Shown here in pieces: positions 1-8,017 of a stretch of 64,000 nt of DNA. Each line of letters starts with the position of its first letter. Within the stretch, counting starts at the first letter, position 1. Source of the DNA: Stenotrophomonas maltophilia (GTDB taxonomy: Bacteria > Pseudomonadota > Gammaproteobacteria > Xanthomonadales > Xanthomonadaceae); the NCBI RefSeq assembly GCF_006970445.1, contig NZ_CP033877.1, positions 4,348,750 through 4,412,749 of the forward strand. The letters are read 5' to 3'. Both the position numbers and the translations under genes were made by a program. The notes beneath the pieces were generated by a model. That model ran no database searches. It was not told the origin of the DNA and was given only the letters and a program-made list of their open reading frames with translations.

Positions 1-1
1 C

Positions 2-115
2 GACCGGCTGGATGCACTGTTCGCCGACCCCGCGGTGGCCTTTGTCCAGTTGCACAACGCGGCGCATGGCTGCTTCTCGTGCCAGGCGGATCGCGTGGAT
101 ATACAGACCACGTAG
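2..115 (+). CDS. C-terminal end of an unknown protein (5' truncated by window edge)
   Basis: An open frame enters from the left edge and stops at TAG 113-115, giving 37 residues. It contains the stretch HNAAHGCFSC, with a CxxC-like pair of cysteines near the end. High-GC codon use fits real coding sequence, but too little is visible to assign a family. The following 9-bp inverted repeat (129-155) is compatible with transcription ending here, so it is probably not co-transcribed with the LPMO genes. Confidence 0.5.
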   Translation, partial: DRLDALFADPAVAFVQLHNAAHGCFSCQADRVDIQTT

Positions 116-128
116 TGCGATCTCCATG

Positions 129-155
129 ACGTGATCGATGCCACGCCGATCACGT
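129..155. terminator. 9-bp perfect inverted repeat behind the first gene
   Basis: ACGTGATCG at 129-137 and CGATCACGT at 147-155 form a perfect 9-bp stem with a 9-base loop. No T tract follows, so a terminator role is inferred only from its place just after a stop codon. A second 8-bp stem (GTGAAGCC 184-191 with GGCTTCAC 201-208) follows before the LPMO gene; it could be part of that gene's leader. Confidence 0.35.
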
Positions 156-348
156 GACGTCCAGCGCATCCGTTCAGCCCTGCGTGAAGCCTGCGGGAAG
201 GGCTTCACATGCGCAGTCACGGATCGGCACTGCGATGGTTCCGTCGCCTGCATCGCCACTCGATACTCGCCGTGGTGCCGCCGAAAGTCCGCCGCGCAGC
301 GCAGCTCCTGCGGTCACCGTTCCCTTTCGACGACCACAAGGATGCGCC

Positions 349-1518
349 ATGTCATTCCGATCCACACCGCTGCTGCTGGCCACCTCGTTCGTGGCTGCGG
401 GCCTGTGCCTGGCCGGCAACGCGTTCGCCCACGGCACCATGACCACGCCGGTCAGCCGTGTCTATGCCTGCTTCCAGGGCAATCCCGAGAACCCAACCAA
501 CCCGGCCTGCGCTGCGGCCAAGGCCATCGGCGGTTCACAGGCGTTCTACGACTGGAACGGCATCAATCAGGCCAATGCCAACGGCAACCACCAGGCCGTG
601 GTGCCCGACGGCAAGCTGTGCAGCGGCAACAACCCGACCTTCCGCGGCCTGGACGTGAACCGCAGTGACTGGCAGACCACGCCGATCCAGCCTGATGCCA
701 ATGGCAAGTTCACCTTCGTGTTCAAGGCGACCGCGCCGCACGCCACCCGTGACTGGCGCTTCTTCGTCACCCGCGAAGGCTGGCAGCCGGGCAGCCCGCT
801 GCGCTGGGCCGACCTGCAGGAGTTCTGCACGCTGGGCAATACGCCGCTGTCGGCCGATGGCACCTACAAGCTGCAGTGCACGTTGCCGCAGCGCACCGGC
901 CAGCATGTGATCTACAACACCTGGCAGCGCTCGGATTCGACCGAGGCGTTCTATACCTGCATGGACGTGCGCTTCCAGGGCGGTGGAGGCACTACACCGG
1001 CGCCGCAGTGGCAGGATGCCGGTCCGGTCACCGCGCGCGTTGAGCTGCCGGTGGGTACGACGCTGGCACTGCGCGTGTTCAACGCCAACGGCAATGACGT
1101 CGAACGCGTCGAGGCCACGCTGGCCAGTGGCCAGACCGGGGCAACGCAGTGGCCGTTGGCGCTGGCCCGCAAGGTCAATGCCAGCGCACAGCATGCACGC
1201 GTGGGCGTGCTCGCCAATGGCGTGATCACGCCGGCGGCCTCGGCCACCGACAACCGCGTGTACCTGAAGGACGGCAACCGCTTCCAGCTCGATACCCAGG
1301 TGCCGGACCCGGGTACGCCGTCGCCGGGCGGTGATTTCGACCACGTGTACCCGGCGGGCATTGGCAGCTATGTGCCGGGCCAGACCGTGGTGAAGGGCAG
1401 CGACGGCAAGCTGTACGCCTGCCGCCCGTTCCCGGAGGGTGCATGGTGCAACGTCAACGCCGAGGCGTACCGGCCGGGAGTGGGTGCCGCCTGGCGCGAT
1501 GCGTGGATCGCGTACTGA
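349..1518 (+). CDS. Secreted AA10 lytic polysaccharide monooxygenase with C-terminal chitin-binding module
   Basis: 389 aa copper enzyme predicted to cut crystalline chitin oxidatively outside the cell. Start 349 was chosen over in-frame codons further upstream because AAGGA lies 6 bases before it and a Sec signal peptide follows. Cleavage after AFA (residue 27) exposes His28, which with His131 (PHATRDW) would form the copper histidine brace; DSTEAFYTC near residue 200 matches the AA10 copper-site region. Residues about 222-320 resemble the second domain of Vibrio GbpA, and the Cys/Trp-rich last 60 residues (CRPFPEGAWC, WRDAW) resemble CBM73. Family role is established; chitin as the substrate is inferred from the binding module. 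The next gene is a close paralogue. Confidence 0.92.
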   Translation: MSFRSTPLLLATSFVAAGLCLAGNAFAHGTMTTPVSRVYACFQGNPENPTNPACAAAKAIGGSQAFYDWNGINQANANGNHQAVVPDGKLCSGNNPTFRGLDVNRSDWQTTPIQPDANGKFTFVFKATAPHATRDWRFFVTREGWQPGSPLRWADLQEFCTLGNTPLSADGTYKLQCTLPQRTGQHVIYNTWQRSDSTEAFYTCMDVRFQGGGGTTPAPQWQDAGPVTARVELPVGTTLALRVFNANGNDVERVEATLASGQTGATQWPLALARKVNASAQHARVGVLANGVITPAASATDNRVYLKDGNRFQLDTQVPDPGTPSPGGDFDHVYPAGIGSYVPGQTVVKGSDGKLYACRPFPEGAWCNVNAEAYRPGVGAAWRDAWIAY

Positions 1519-1532
1519 GGCGCCGATGCGGG

Positions 1533-1555
1533 AGGCGGTGCAGCGTGCACCGCCT
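1533..1555 (+). terminator. Hairpin between the two LPMO genes
   Basis: AGGCGGTGCA and TGCACCGCCT form a perfect 10-bp stem with a 3-base loop 15 bases after the first LPMO stop codon, followed by TTCT. It is terminator-like but has only a weak T run, so the two LPMO genes may be separate or partly read through. Confidence 0.5.
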
Positions 1556-1696
1556 TCTGCCTGCAAAGCGGCACAGTGAGCACCGTGTTGCAGATCGATC
1601 ACGGCCGCCATCGAATTCAAACTTGTCCGATGTTGCCGGCGGGCCTGCATGTAAAGACTGCGCGAGGTTTCCCACACTTCGCAAAGGAGTTCCTGC

Positions 1697-2872
1697 ATGC
1701 ACCTGTCCCATCGGGCAGTCCTCGTTCTGTCCGTCGTTGCCGGCCTGGCCCTGTCCAGCAGTGCCTTCGCCCACGGCACCATGACCAAGCCGCTCAGCCG
1801 CGTGAAGCAGTGCCACGAGGGCAATCCTGAGAATCCGACCAACCCGGCCTGTGCCGCGGCCAAGGCGATCGGCGGCGCGCAGCCGTTCTATGACTGGAGC
1901 GCGATCGCCCACGGCAACGCCAATGGCAACCACCGCGACCTGGTGCGTGATGGCGAGCTGTGCAGCGCGAGCATCCCCAAGTACCGCGGCCTCGATCTGA
2001 ACCGCAGCGACTGGCCGACCACGCCGGTCCGCGCCGATTCGCGCGGCCGCTACACCTTCGAATTCCGGGCGCCGGCGCCGCACGCCACCCGCGAATGGAA
2101 GTTCTACGTCACCCGTGATGGCTGGCAGCCGGGCAGCCCGCTGCGCTGGGCCGACCTGCAGGAATTCTGCACGCTGGGCAACGTGCCACTGTCCGAAGGC
2201 GGTGTCTACAAGCTGGACTGCCCGCTGCCCAAGCGCAGTGGCCAGCACATCATCTACAACACCTGGCAGCGCTCGGATTCGCAGGAAGCGTTCTACACCT
2301 GCATGGACGTGCGCTTCGAAGGTGGCGGTGGCGTGGTTCCGCCGCCGCAGTGGCAGGATGCCGGCGCGGTAACCGCCAATGGTGCACTGGACGTGGACAG
2401 CACCGTGACCCTGCGCGTGTTCAATGCCAACGGCAATGACCTGGAGCGTGTGGAAACCAAGCTGGCGACCGGCCAGACCAGCCCGACGCAGTGGCCGCTG
2501 GCCCTGGCTCGCAAGGTCAATGCCAGTGCACAGCATGCGCGCGTGGGTGTGATGAAGAACGGCGTGATCACGCCGGTCGCGTCGGCCACCGACAACCGCG
2601 TGTACCTGAAGCCGGGCAACCGCTTCCAGCTGGAAACCCAGGTGCCGGGTCCGGGCCCGATCGATCCGGTCGATCCGCCGGGCGGCGACTTCGACTTCGT
2701 GTATCCGGCCGGCCTCGGCAGCTACAAGCCGGGCGAGACCGTGGTGAAGGGCAACGACGGCAAGCTGTACGCCTGCCGCCCGTTCCCGGAAGGCGCCTGG
2801 TGCAACATCAACGCCGATGCCTACCGCCCGGGCACCGGCTTTGCCTGGCGCGACGCCTGGATCGCGTACTGA
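1697..2872 (+). CDS. Second secreted AA10 lytic polysaccharide monooxygenase (paralogue)
   Basis: 391 aa, the same architecture as the preceding gene: signal peptide 1-25, catalytic His26 exposed after AFA, second brace His129 (PHATREW), a GbpA2-like middle domain, a Pro/Asp-rich linker and a CBM73-like C-terminus ending WRDAWIAY. AAAGGAG sits 8-14 bases before the ATG. The two proteins align almost without gaps through the catalytic domain, pointing to tandem duplication, but differ in surface positions near the active site and in linker length. Likely role: chitin degradation together with secreted chitinases encoded elsewhere. Confidence 0.92.
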   Translation: MHLSHRAVLVLSVVAGLALSSSAFAHGTMTKPLSRVKQCHEGNPENPTNPACAAAKAIGGAQPFYDWSAIAHGNANGNHRDLVRDGELCSASIPKYRGLDLNRSDWPTTPVRADSRGRYTFEFRAPAPHATREWKFYVTRDGWQPGSPLRWADLQEFCTLGNVPLSEGGVYKLDCPLPKRSGQHIIYNTWQRSDSQEAFYTCMDVRFEGGGGVVPPPQWQDAGAVTANGALDVDSTVTLRVFNANGNDLERVETKLATGQTSPTQWPLALARKVNASAQHARVGVMKNGVITPVASATDNRVYLKPGNRFQLETQVPGPGPIDPVDPPGGDFDFVYPAGLGSYKPGETVVKGNDGKLYACRPFPEGAWCNINADAYRPGTGFAWRDAWIAY

Positions 2873-2918
2873 GGCAGGGCACCGGGGGCGGCGCGATGCC
2901 GCCTCCGGTTCATGGGGT

Positions 2919-2980
2919 TGCCGGCCAACGGCCGGCACTACCAGGGTCCATGCGATTGCCGGCCAGCGGCCGGCACTACC
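2919..2980. repeat. Two tandem SMAG-type palindromes
   Basis: Two copies of the TGCCGGCC-(a/g)-CGGCCGGCACTACC unit (2919-2942 and 2957-2980) lie in the same orientation between the LPMO and fpr genes, with GTAG at the end on the minus strand. This matches the Stenotrophomonas maltophilia GTAG (SMAG) family of small palindromic repeats. A further imperfect hairpin at 2881-2910, right after the LPMO stop, may terminate that transcript. Confidence 0.8.
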
Positions 2981-2985
2981 CGGGA

Positions 2986-3735
2986 TTATTTGCTGCTGAC
3001 GTACTTCTCGCGGCGGATCTGCGGGTTGCCCAGGCCGGCAGCCTTCAGCAGTTCGGCACAGGCATCGACCATGTCCGGGTTGCCGCACAGGTAGGCGATG
3101 TCGGTGGCCGGGTCCGGGGTGAAGCCGGCCAGCGCCTGCTGCACGTAACCGTGCTGCACGTCCGGGTGCGGGTCGGCGGGCAGTTCGCGCGACAGGCACG
3201 GAACATAGCGGAAGTTCGGGTGCTTTTCGGCGAAGCTGTAGAAATCTTCGCTGTACAGCAGCTCACCGGGGCTGCGCGCGCCCTGCAGCAGCACGATCTG
3301 CACGCCGCGTTCGGCCATGGCCTTCTCCAGCAGCGGCAGCATCGAGCGGTAGGGGGTCACGCCGGTACCGGTGGCGATCAGCAGGTAACGGGCGTTGTGG
3401 TCGCCGGGGTTCAGGCAGAAGCGGCCGTAGGGGCCGGACGCACTGATCTGGCCGCCGTGCTCCAGCGCCTCGAACAGCGCCGTAGCGGCGCCACCGGGCA
3501 CGAAACTGACCGCGATATCGACCGCTTCGCCCGGACCCAGCGCGTGGTCGTGGATGGTCGCCAGCGAGTAGCTGCGCTTGGTTTCGGTGCCGTCGGCGTA
3601 GCTGAAATGGACCTGGATGAACTGGCCGGGCTGGAAATCCAGCGGCTGTCCATCGTCACGCACGAACTGGTAGTGGCCTACGGTCGGGGCCAGCATGCGG
3701 CAGCCGACCAGCTTGAGGGGGAATTGAACAGGCAC
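2986..3735 (-). CDS. fpr: Ferredoxin--NADP(+) reductase
   Basis: 249 aa FAD enzyme that passes electrons between NADPH and ferredoxin or flavodoxin, a cytoplasmic role often linked to oxidative stress and iron-sulfur repair. Visible signatures: the FAD-binding RSYSLAT at residues 54-60 and the NADP-binding ATGTGVTPYR at 121-130; length fits bacterial Fpr. It is transcribed away from the ABC operon, and the two start codons are 84 bases apart, sharing an AT-rich element at 3782. Confidence 0.93.
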   Translation of the reverse strand: MPVQFPLKLVGCRMLAPTVGHYQFVRDDGQPLDFQPGQFIQVHFSYADGTETKRSYSLATIHDHALGPGEAVDIAVSFVPGGAATALFEALEHGGQISASGPYGRFCLNPGDHNARYLLIATGTGVTPYRSMLPLLEKAMAERGVQIVLLQGARSPGELLYSEDFYSFAEKHPNFRYVPCLSRELPADPHPDVQHGYVQQALAGFTPDPATDIAYLCGNPDMVDACAELLKAAGLGNPQIRREKYVSSK

Positions 3736-3781
3736 GACTTTTCGGGACAGTGTGTAGCCGGGGCAAGCCCTCGGGGTCTTC

Positions 3782-3787
3782 TATAAT
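3782..3787 (+). promoter_or_regulatory. Perfect -10 hexamer (TATAAT) in the fpr/ABC divergent gap
   Basis: TATAAT at 3782-3787 is the only consensus -10 in the 84-base gap. Read on the plus strand it lies 33 bases before the ABC gene start at 3820. On the minus strand the same bases read TATTAT and could serve fpr. No good -35 is visible 17 bases upstream, so the assignment rests on the -10 alone. Confidence 0.45.
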
Positions 3788-3819
3788 AGCCCCTCCCCGC
3801 CCCTCTCCAGCGCCAGCCC

Positions 3820-4788
3820 ATGGGCGCGAAGGCTTCGAGCTTGGCATCCCAGAACGATATGGCGCCCGCCCTGCGCGTGCGCGACCTGCGCAAGACCTAC
3901 GACAACGGCACCCAGGCCCTGAAGGGGGTTTCCCTGGAAGTGGCCCCGGGCGACTTCTTCGCCCTGCTCGGCCCCAACGGTGCCGGCAAGTCGACCCTGA
4001 TCGGCATCATCAGCTCCCTGGTCAACCTCAGCGAGGGCAAGGTGGAGGTGTTCGGCAGCGACCTGGTTCGCAACCGCAGCGCCACCATGCGCCTGATCGG
4101 GCTGGTACCGCAGGAGATCAACTTCAACCTGTTCGAAAAGCCCTTCGACATCCTGGTGAACTACGCCGGCTTCTACGGCGTGCCGCGCGAGGAAGCCGAG
4201 CAGCGCGCCGAAGAGGAACTGAAGCGGGCGCACCTGTGGGAAAAGGCGCAGGTGATGAGCCGTACGCTGTCCGGCGGCATGAAGCGCCGGCTGATGATCG
4301 CCCGCGCGATGATGACCCGCCCGCGCCTGCTGATCCTGGATGAGCCGACCGCCGGCGTGGACATCGAGATCCGCCGCGACATGTGGCGCGTGCTGAAGGA
4401 GATCAACGCCGCCGGCACCACCATCATCCTCACCACGCACTACCTGGAAGAAGCCGAGTACCTGTGCCGCCACCTGGCGATCATCAACCACGGCCAGATC
4501 GTCGAGCAGGGGCCGATGCGCACCCTGCTGGCCAAGCTGGACGTGGAAGGCTTCCTGCTGGACATCGACGGTGACCTGCCGGCGCAGCTGCCGGTGATCG
4601 AAGGCGCGACGCTGACCGCGCCGGACCCGCATACGCTGGACATCGACATGCCGCGCGCGATGGACCTCAACCGCGTGTTCGCCACGCTCAACGAGTCCGG
4701 CATCCGCGTGCGATCGATGCGTACCAAGAGCAACCGCCTGGAGGAGCTGTTCGTGCGCCTCACCGGCAACCAGGAGAAGCCTGCATGA
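3820..4788 (+). CDS. ABC transporter ATP-binding protein (YadG-like)
   Basis: 322 aa nucleotide-binding subunit of an ABC-2 exporter. Walker A GPNGAGKST is at residues 51-59, signature LSGGMKRR at 150-157 and Walker B LLILDEPT at 170-177, followed by the H-loop TTH. An in-frame ATG at 3859 (residue 14) is an alternative start; neither has a strong ribosome binding site. The permease start overlaps the stop codon by 4 bases (ATGA), so the two are translationally coupled. The substrate cannot be told from sequence; YadGH homologues are poorly characterised. Confidence 0.92.
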   Translation: MGAKASSLASQNDMAPALRVRDLRKTYDNGTQALKGVSLEVAPGDFFALLGPNGAGKSTLIGIISSLVNLSEGKVEVFGSDLVRNRSATMRLIGLVPQEINFNLFEKPFDILVNYAGFYGVPREEAEQRAEEELKRAHLWEKAQVMSRTLSGGMKRRLMIARAMMTRPRLLILDEPTAGVDIEIRRDMWRVLKEINAAGTTIILTTHYLEEAEYLCRHLAIINHGQIVEQGPMRTLLAKLDVEGFLLDIDGDLPAQLPVIEGATLTAPDPHTLDIDMPRAMDLNRVFATLNESGIRVRSMRTKSNRLEELFVRLTGNQEKPA

Positions 4789-5576
4789 GCACCACCGAGC
4801 TGACCGACGGCCAGCGCAACCGCATCGCACTGATGACCATCGTGCGCCGCGAAGTCGCCCGCATCATGCGCATCTGGGGCCAGACCCTGGTGCCGCCGGC
4901 AATCACCATGACCCTGTACTTCCTGATCTTCGGCCGCCTGATCGGCTCGCGGGTTGGCGACATGGGCGATTACAGCTACATGGAGTTCATCGTGCCGGGC
5001 CTGGTGATGATGAGCGTGATCCAGAACAGCTACGGCAACATCAGTTCCTCGTTCTTCGGTGCCAAGTTCGGCCGCCACGTGGAAGAGCTGCTGGTCAGCC
5101 CGATGCCGAACTGGGTAATCCTGTGGGGTTACGTGGCCGGCGCCGTGCTGCGCGGCCTGATGGTGGGCGTGATCGTGCTGATCATCGCGATGTTCTTCAC
5201 CCCGGTGCGCATCCCGCACCCGCTGGTGATGCTGACCACGGTGATCCTGGGTGCGACGATCTTCTCGCTGGCCGGTTTCATCAACGCGGTGTATGCGAAG
5301 AAGTTCGACGACGTGGCGATCGTGCCGACCTTCATCCTGACCCCGCTGACCTACCTGGGTGGCGTGTTCTATTCGGTGAAGCTGCTGCCGGGCTGGGCCG
5401 AAGCGGCCACGCATGCGAACCCGATCTTCTACATGGTCAATGCGTTCCGCTATGGCCTGCTGGGCAGCAGCGATGTGCCGCTGCCGGTGGCCTACGGGTT
5501 GATGCTCGGCTTCGTGGTGGCGCTGACGGCGCTGGCGCTGTGGCTGCTGCGTCGCGGCGTGGGCATGCGCAGCTGA
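4785..5576 (+). CDS. ABC-2 type membrane permease (YadH-like)
   Basis: 263 aa inner-membrane subunit pairing with the preceding ATPase. It shows about six hydrophobic segments (for example residues 31-50, 66-80, 105-150, 170-190 and the last 30) and the ABC-2 family pattern with a conserved GGVFYSVKLLPGW stretch before the last membrane helices. The start overlaps the ATPase stop by 4 bases. A 10-bp hairpin follows immediately. Confidence 0.9.
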   Translation: MSTTELTDGQRNRIALMTIVRREVARIMRIWGQTLVPPAITMTLYFLIFGRLIGSRVGDMGDYSYMEFIVPGLVMMSVIQNSYGNISSSFFGAKFGRHVEELLVSPMPNWVILWGYVAGAVLRGLMVGVIVLIIAMFFTPVRIPHPLVMLTTVILGATIFSLAGFINAVYAKKFDDVAIVPTFILTPLTYLGGVFYSVKLLPGWAEAATHANPIFYMVNAFRYGLLGSSDVPLPVAYGLMLGFVVALTALALWLLRRGVGMRS

Positions 5577-5583
5577 GTTTTGC

Positions 5584-5606
5584 GTGCAGGGCCTGCGGCC
5601 CTGCAC
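5584..5606 (+). terminator. 10-bp hairpin after the ABC operon
   Basis: GTGCAGGGCC and GGCCCTGCAC form a perfect 10-bp stem with loop TGC, 7 bases after the permease stop. No T tract follows; position suggests a transcript-end stabiliser or terminator. Confidence 0.5.
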
Positions 5607-5953
5607 CCGCTGAATCAACGTCAACTTCAACGGCAACTGCAAAAGCTGACTATCCGTGGGATGGCGGGGTGGATCCGATTGCGGGAGACGCCGTAAACCC
5701 CGCTCCGCGGTCCGGCCCAGCCGCTGGCGGCTGTGCGTTCGGGCGCTTGCGAAGCAGTGCTTCGCAAGCAAAGCGCCCTCACCCCTGGGGGCTTGGCCGC
5801 GGCATCCATGCCGCGGACACTCCCGCAGCCGGACCCACCCCGCCTTCGACAAATTCCTGCGACTTGCCGGGATGTCGTTCTGCGCTGCTGTTGGTGGGTG
5901 TCGACCTTGGTCGACACGGTAGATCCACGCCATGCGTGGATGAAGCGTTCCCT
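5607..5953. other. Intergenic stretch with two hairpins, no gene seen
   Basis: No convincing coding frame was found on either strand. It holds a perfect palindrome GTGTCGACC-TT-GGTCGACAC at 5898-5917, directly abutting a SMAG unit at 5918-5942 (GTAG followed by ATCCACGC-cat-GCGTGGAT). The rest is GC-rich unassigned sequence. Confidence 0.6.
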
Positions 5954-5983
5954 GTAGAGCCAAGCCGATGCTTGGCTCTTTTC
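5954..5983 (+). terminator. SMAG-type hairpin with T tract (rho-independent terminator)
   Basis: AGAGCCAAGC (5956-5965) and GCTTGGCTCT (5970-5979) form a perfect 10-bp stem with loop CGAT, followed by TTTT. The element begins with GTAG at 5954, so a SMAG-family palindrome has the full form of an intrinsic terminator. It lies only 28 bases before the next gene. Confidence 0.8.
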
Positions 5984-6010
5984 GTTTCGGATTACGGCTA
6001 GTCTGTGGCG

Positions 6011-6778
6011 ATGAAGATCACTTCCATTGCATTGGACAAGGCCGTATCGGATGGTCCGATCGATGCCTTCAGCCATGTCCTGCTGAGCGAGTCGCCCACG
6101 CTGGATGAGGTGCTGGATTGCCTGGCCTCGCTGCACATGGCCGATCCCCGCCATCGCTACCTGTGCACGCTCGATGATGTCGGCCAGTGCCGCTACACCA
6201 GCATGCATGCGTCCGACGACGAACGCATCGCGCTGTACGAGGACGAAGACCCGGCGACGCCGGAAGATGCGTTGGCGGCACGCGAGCGGTTGCTGGCGCA
6301 TGTGGTCGCGCAGCTTGAGCATTCCACGCATCGGTTGGAGTGGACAGCGCTGGCGGGCACGTTGATGTGCAGCGACGAGGACATCGAGGCGCTGGTCGCC
6401 GCCAATGCGACACCGGATCTCATCGTCGACGACGTCGTCTGCGTGCAGCAGGTGCCCGTGACCCGTTACGACCTGCTGATCGCCGCCCTACCCAACGGCT
6501 ACTTCAGCGCGGACTGGGACATCTTCCAGAACCACGCCCTGATCCAGCACCTGCAGCAGCACTATGACTACCGCCTGTTCGGACTCGGTGCGTCGTGGCT
6601 CGGCTTCCAGCGCGACCGCGCACCATCGCCTGCAGAGGCGAGCGCGTTGGTCGCGGACCTGCAACGCATCTACGCGGCCGGAACCCACGGCACCTGGTCA
6701 CAACTGGCTGCAACGCTGGCCACCCGCACCACACTGCTGTTGGGCTACACCGAAGACTTCAGCGAACAACTGCCCTGA
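6011..6778 (+). CDS. Hypothetical acidic cytoplasmic protein
   Basis: 255 aa, not recognised. It has no signal peptide or membrane segment and is rich in Asp/Glu in the first half. The ATG at 6011 was chosen because the alternative GTG two codons upstream has no better ribosome binding site; neither has a clear one. The start is only 28 bases from a T-tract terminator, so the promoter would have to overlap that hairpin or the mRNA has almost no leader. Codon use matches its neighbours. It stands alone between two repeat-rich gaps. Confidence 0.75.
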   Translation: MKITSIALDKAVSDGPIDAFSHVLLSESPTLDEVLDCLASLHMADPRHRYLCTLDDVGQCRYTSMHASDDERIALYEDEDPATPEDALAARERLLAHVVAQLEHSTHRLEWTALAGTLMCSDEDIEALVAANATPDLIVDDVVCVQQVPVTRYDLLIAALPNGYFSADWDIFQNHALIQHLQQHYDYRLFGLGASWLGFQRDRAPSPAEASALVADLQRIYAAGTHGTWSQLAATLATRTTLLLGYTEDFSEQLP

Positions 6779-6866
6779 GCACCGCTCTACACGAGCTCGC
6801 GCAGCGAGCGACCCGCTTCCGCTCTTGATCTGTTTTCCGTGGTGGCCGCGCCCGGAACATGTCCGT

Positions 6867-6970
6867 GGCCGGGCGGGTAGGTTGCGCAGGGGCGTGAGCC
6901 GCATGGATGCGGCGACCGAGCTTACAGGGATGTACTTGCAGCGCACCCTGCGCGGCCTACCCGCCCGGCC
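6867..6970. repeat. Long imperfect palindrome (25-bp arms) with nested hairpin
   Basis: The arms 6867-6891 and 6946-6970 are complementary over 25 positions, with two mismatches that would be G-U pairs in RNA. Inside is a perfect small hairpin, GCCGCAT-gg-ATGCGGC at 6898-6913, and a stretch GAGCTTACAGGGATGTACTT. It dominates an otherwise gene-free stretch (6779-7078). It looks like a mobile or REP-like intergenic unit distinct from SMAG; I recognise the inner motif as recurrent in this bacterial group but cannot name it with certainty. Confidence 0.65.
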
Positions 6971-7078
6971 AACCCCAATGAACAGTGCATTCCGCGAACC
7001 ACCACGAGGGGCACCGCCGTTGGCCGCAATCTCCGGCACAATCGAAATCCTGATTCCCCAGAAAACGGTGAACGTGCA

Positions 7079-8017
7079 ATGCGCATCCTGATCCTCGGCG
7101 CCGGTGGTACCGGCGGTTACTTCGGCGGTCGCCTGGCCCAGGCCGGCGTCGACGTGACCTTCCTCGTGCGCCCCGCACGCGCCGCCCAGCTGGATCGCGA
7201 CGGCCTGGTCATCCGCAGCCCACTCGGCGATGCCCGCTTCCCGGTGCAGCACGTCACCGCTTCTGCGCTGCCCGCATTGGCCGCGCAGAAGCCGTTCGAC
7301 CTGGTCATCCTCAGCTGCAAGGCCTACGACCTGGACAGCTCGGTTGACGCCATTGCCCCGGCCGTTGGCGCAGGCACCACCGTACTGCCGATCCTCAATG
7401 GCCTGCATCACTACAACGCGCTGGATCTGCGCTTCGGCCGCGATGCCGTGCTCGGTGGCCTGTGCTTCATCAGCGCCACCAAGGCGCCCGATGGCGCAGT
7501 GCTGCATCTGGGCAAACCGGCCAAGCTCACCTTCGGCGAGCGCGACGGCGGCGCGGTCTCCGCGCGCGTGCGCGAATTCGCTGCGGTCTGCGCGCAGGCC
7601 AACCTGGATCACCTGGCCAGCGAACGCATCGGCCAGGAACAGTGGGTCAAGTACACCTTCCTGACCGCGCTGGCGGCAGCGACCTGCCTGCTGCGCGCCG
7701 ACATCGGCACCCTCGTCGCCACCGATGACGGCGAGGCCATCGTGCGTGGCCTGTACGACGAATGCCTGGCCGTGGCCGAGGCCGCCGGTGAACCGATTCC
7801 CGAGGCCGCGCAGGACACCGCGCGCGGCACCCTGACCCAGGCTGGCTCGGCATTGAAGGCATCGATGCTGCGTGATCTGGAAGCCGGCCAGCAGGTGGAG
7901 GCCGAACAGATCGTCGGCGACATGCTGGCACGTGCGCGCAAGGCCGACCAGGAAGCCCTGCTGCTGCAGGTCGCGTACAGCAGCCTGCAGGCTTACCAGG
8001 CACTACGCGGCGCGTGA
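7079..8017 (+). CDS. panE: 2-dehydropantoate 2-reductase family protein (ApbA/PanE)
   Basis: 312 aa NADPH-dependent reductase predicted to reduce ketopantoate to pantoate in pantothenate/CoA synthesis. The N-terminal Rossmann motif is GAGGTGG at residues 7-13; ILNG at 105-108 and the Lys191 region (QWVKYTF) match the family's substrate-site pattern. The next gene overlaps by 4 bases. Some genomes carry several ApbA paralogues with other substrates, so the pathway assignment is less certain than the family. Confidence 0.85.
   Translation: MRILILGAGGTGGYFGGRLAQAGVDVTFLVRPARAAQLDRDGLVIRSPLGDARFPVQHVTASALPALAAQKPFDLVILSCKAYDLDSSVDAIAPAVGAGTTVLPILNGLHHYNALDLRFGRDAVLGGLCFISATKAPDGAVLHLGKPAKLTFGERDGGAVSARVREFAAVCAQANLDHLASERIGQEQWVKYTFLTALAAATCLLRADIGTLVATDDGEAIVRGLYDECLAVAEAAGEPIPEAAQDTARGTLTQAGSALKASMLRDLEAGQQVEAEQIVGDMLARARKADQEALLLQVAYSSLQAYQALRGA

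Noticed and set aside
1454..3199. Minus-strand frame over the second LPMO
   Set aside because: Antisense shadow of the LPMO and fpr ends; composition implausible for a protein.
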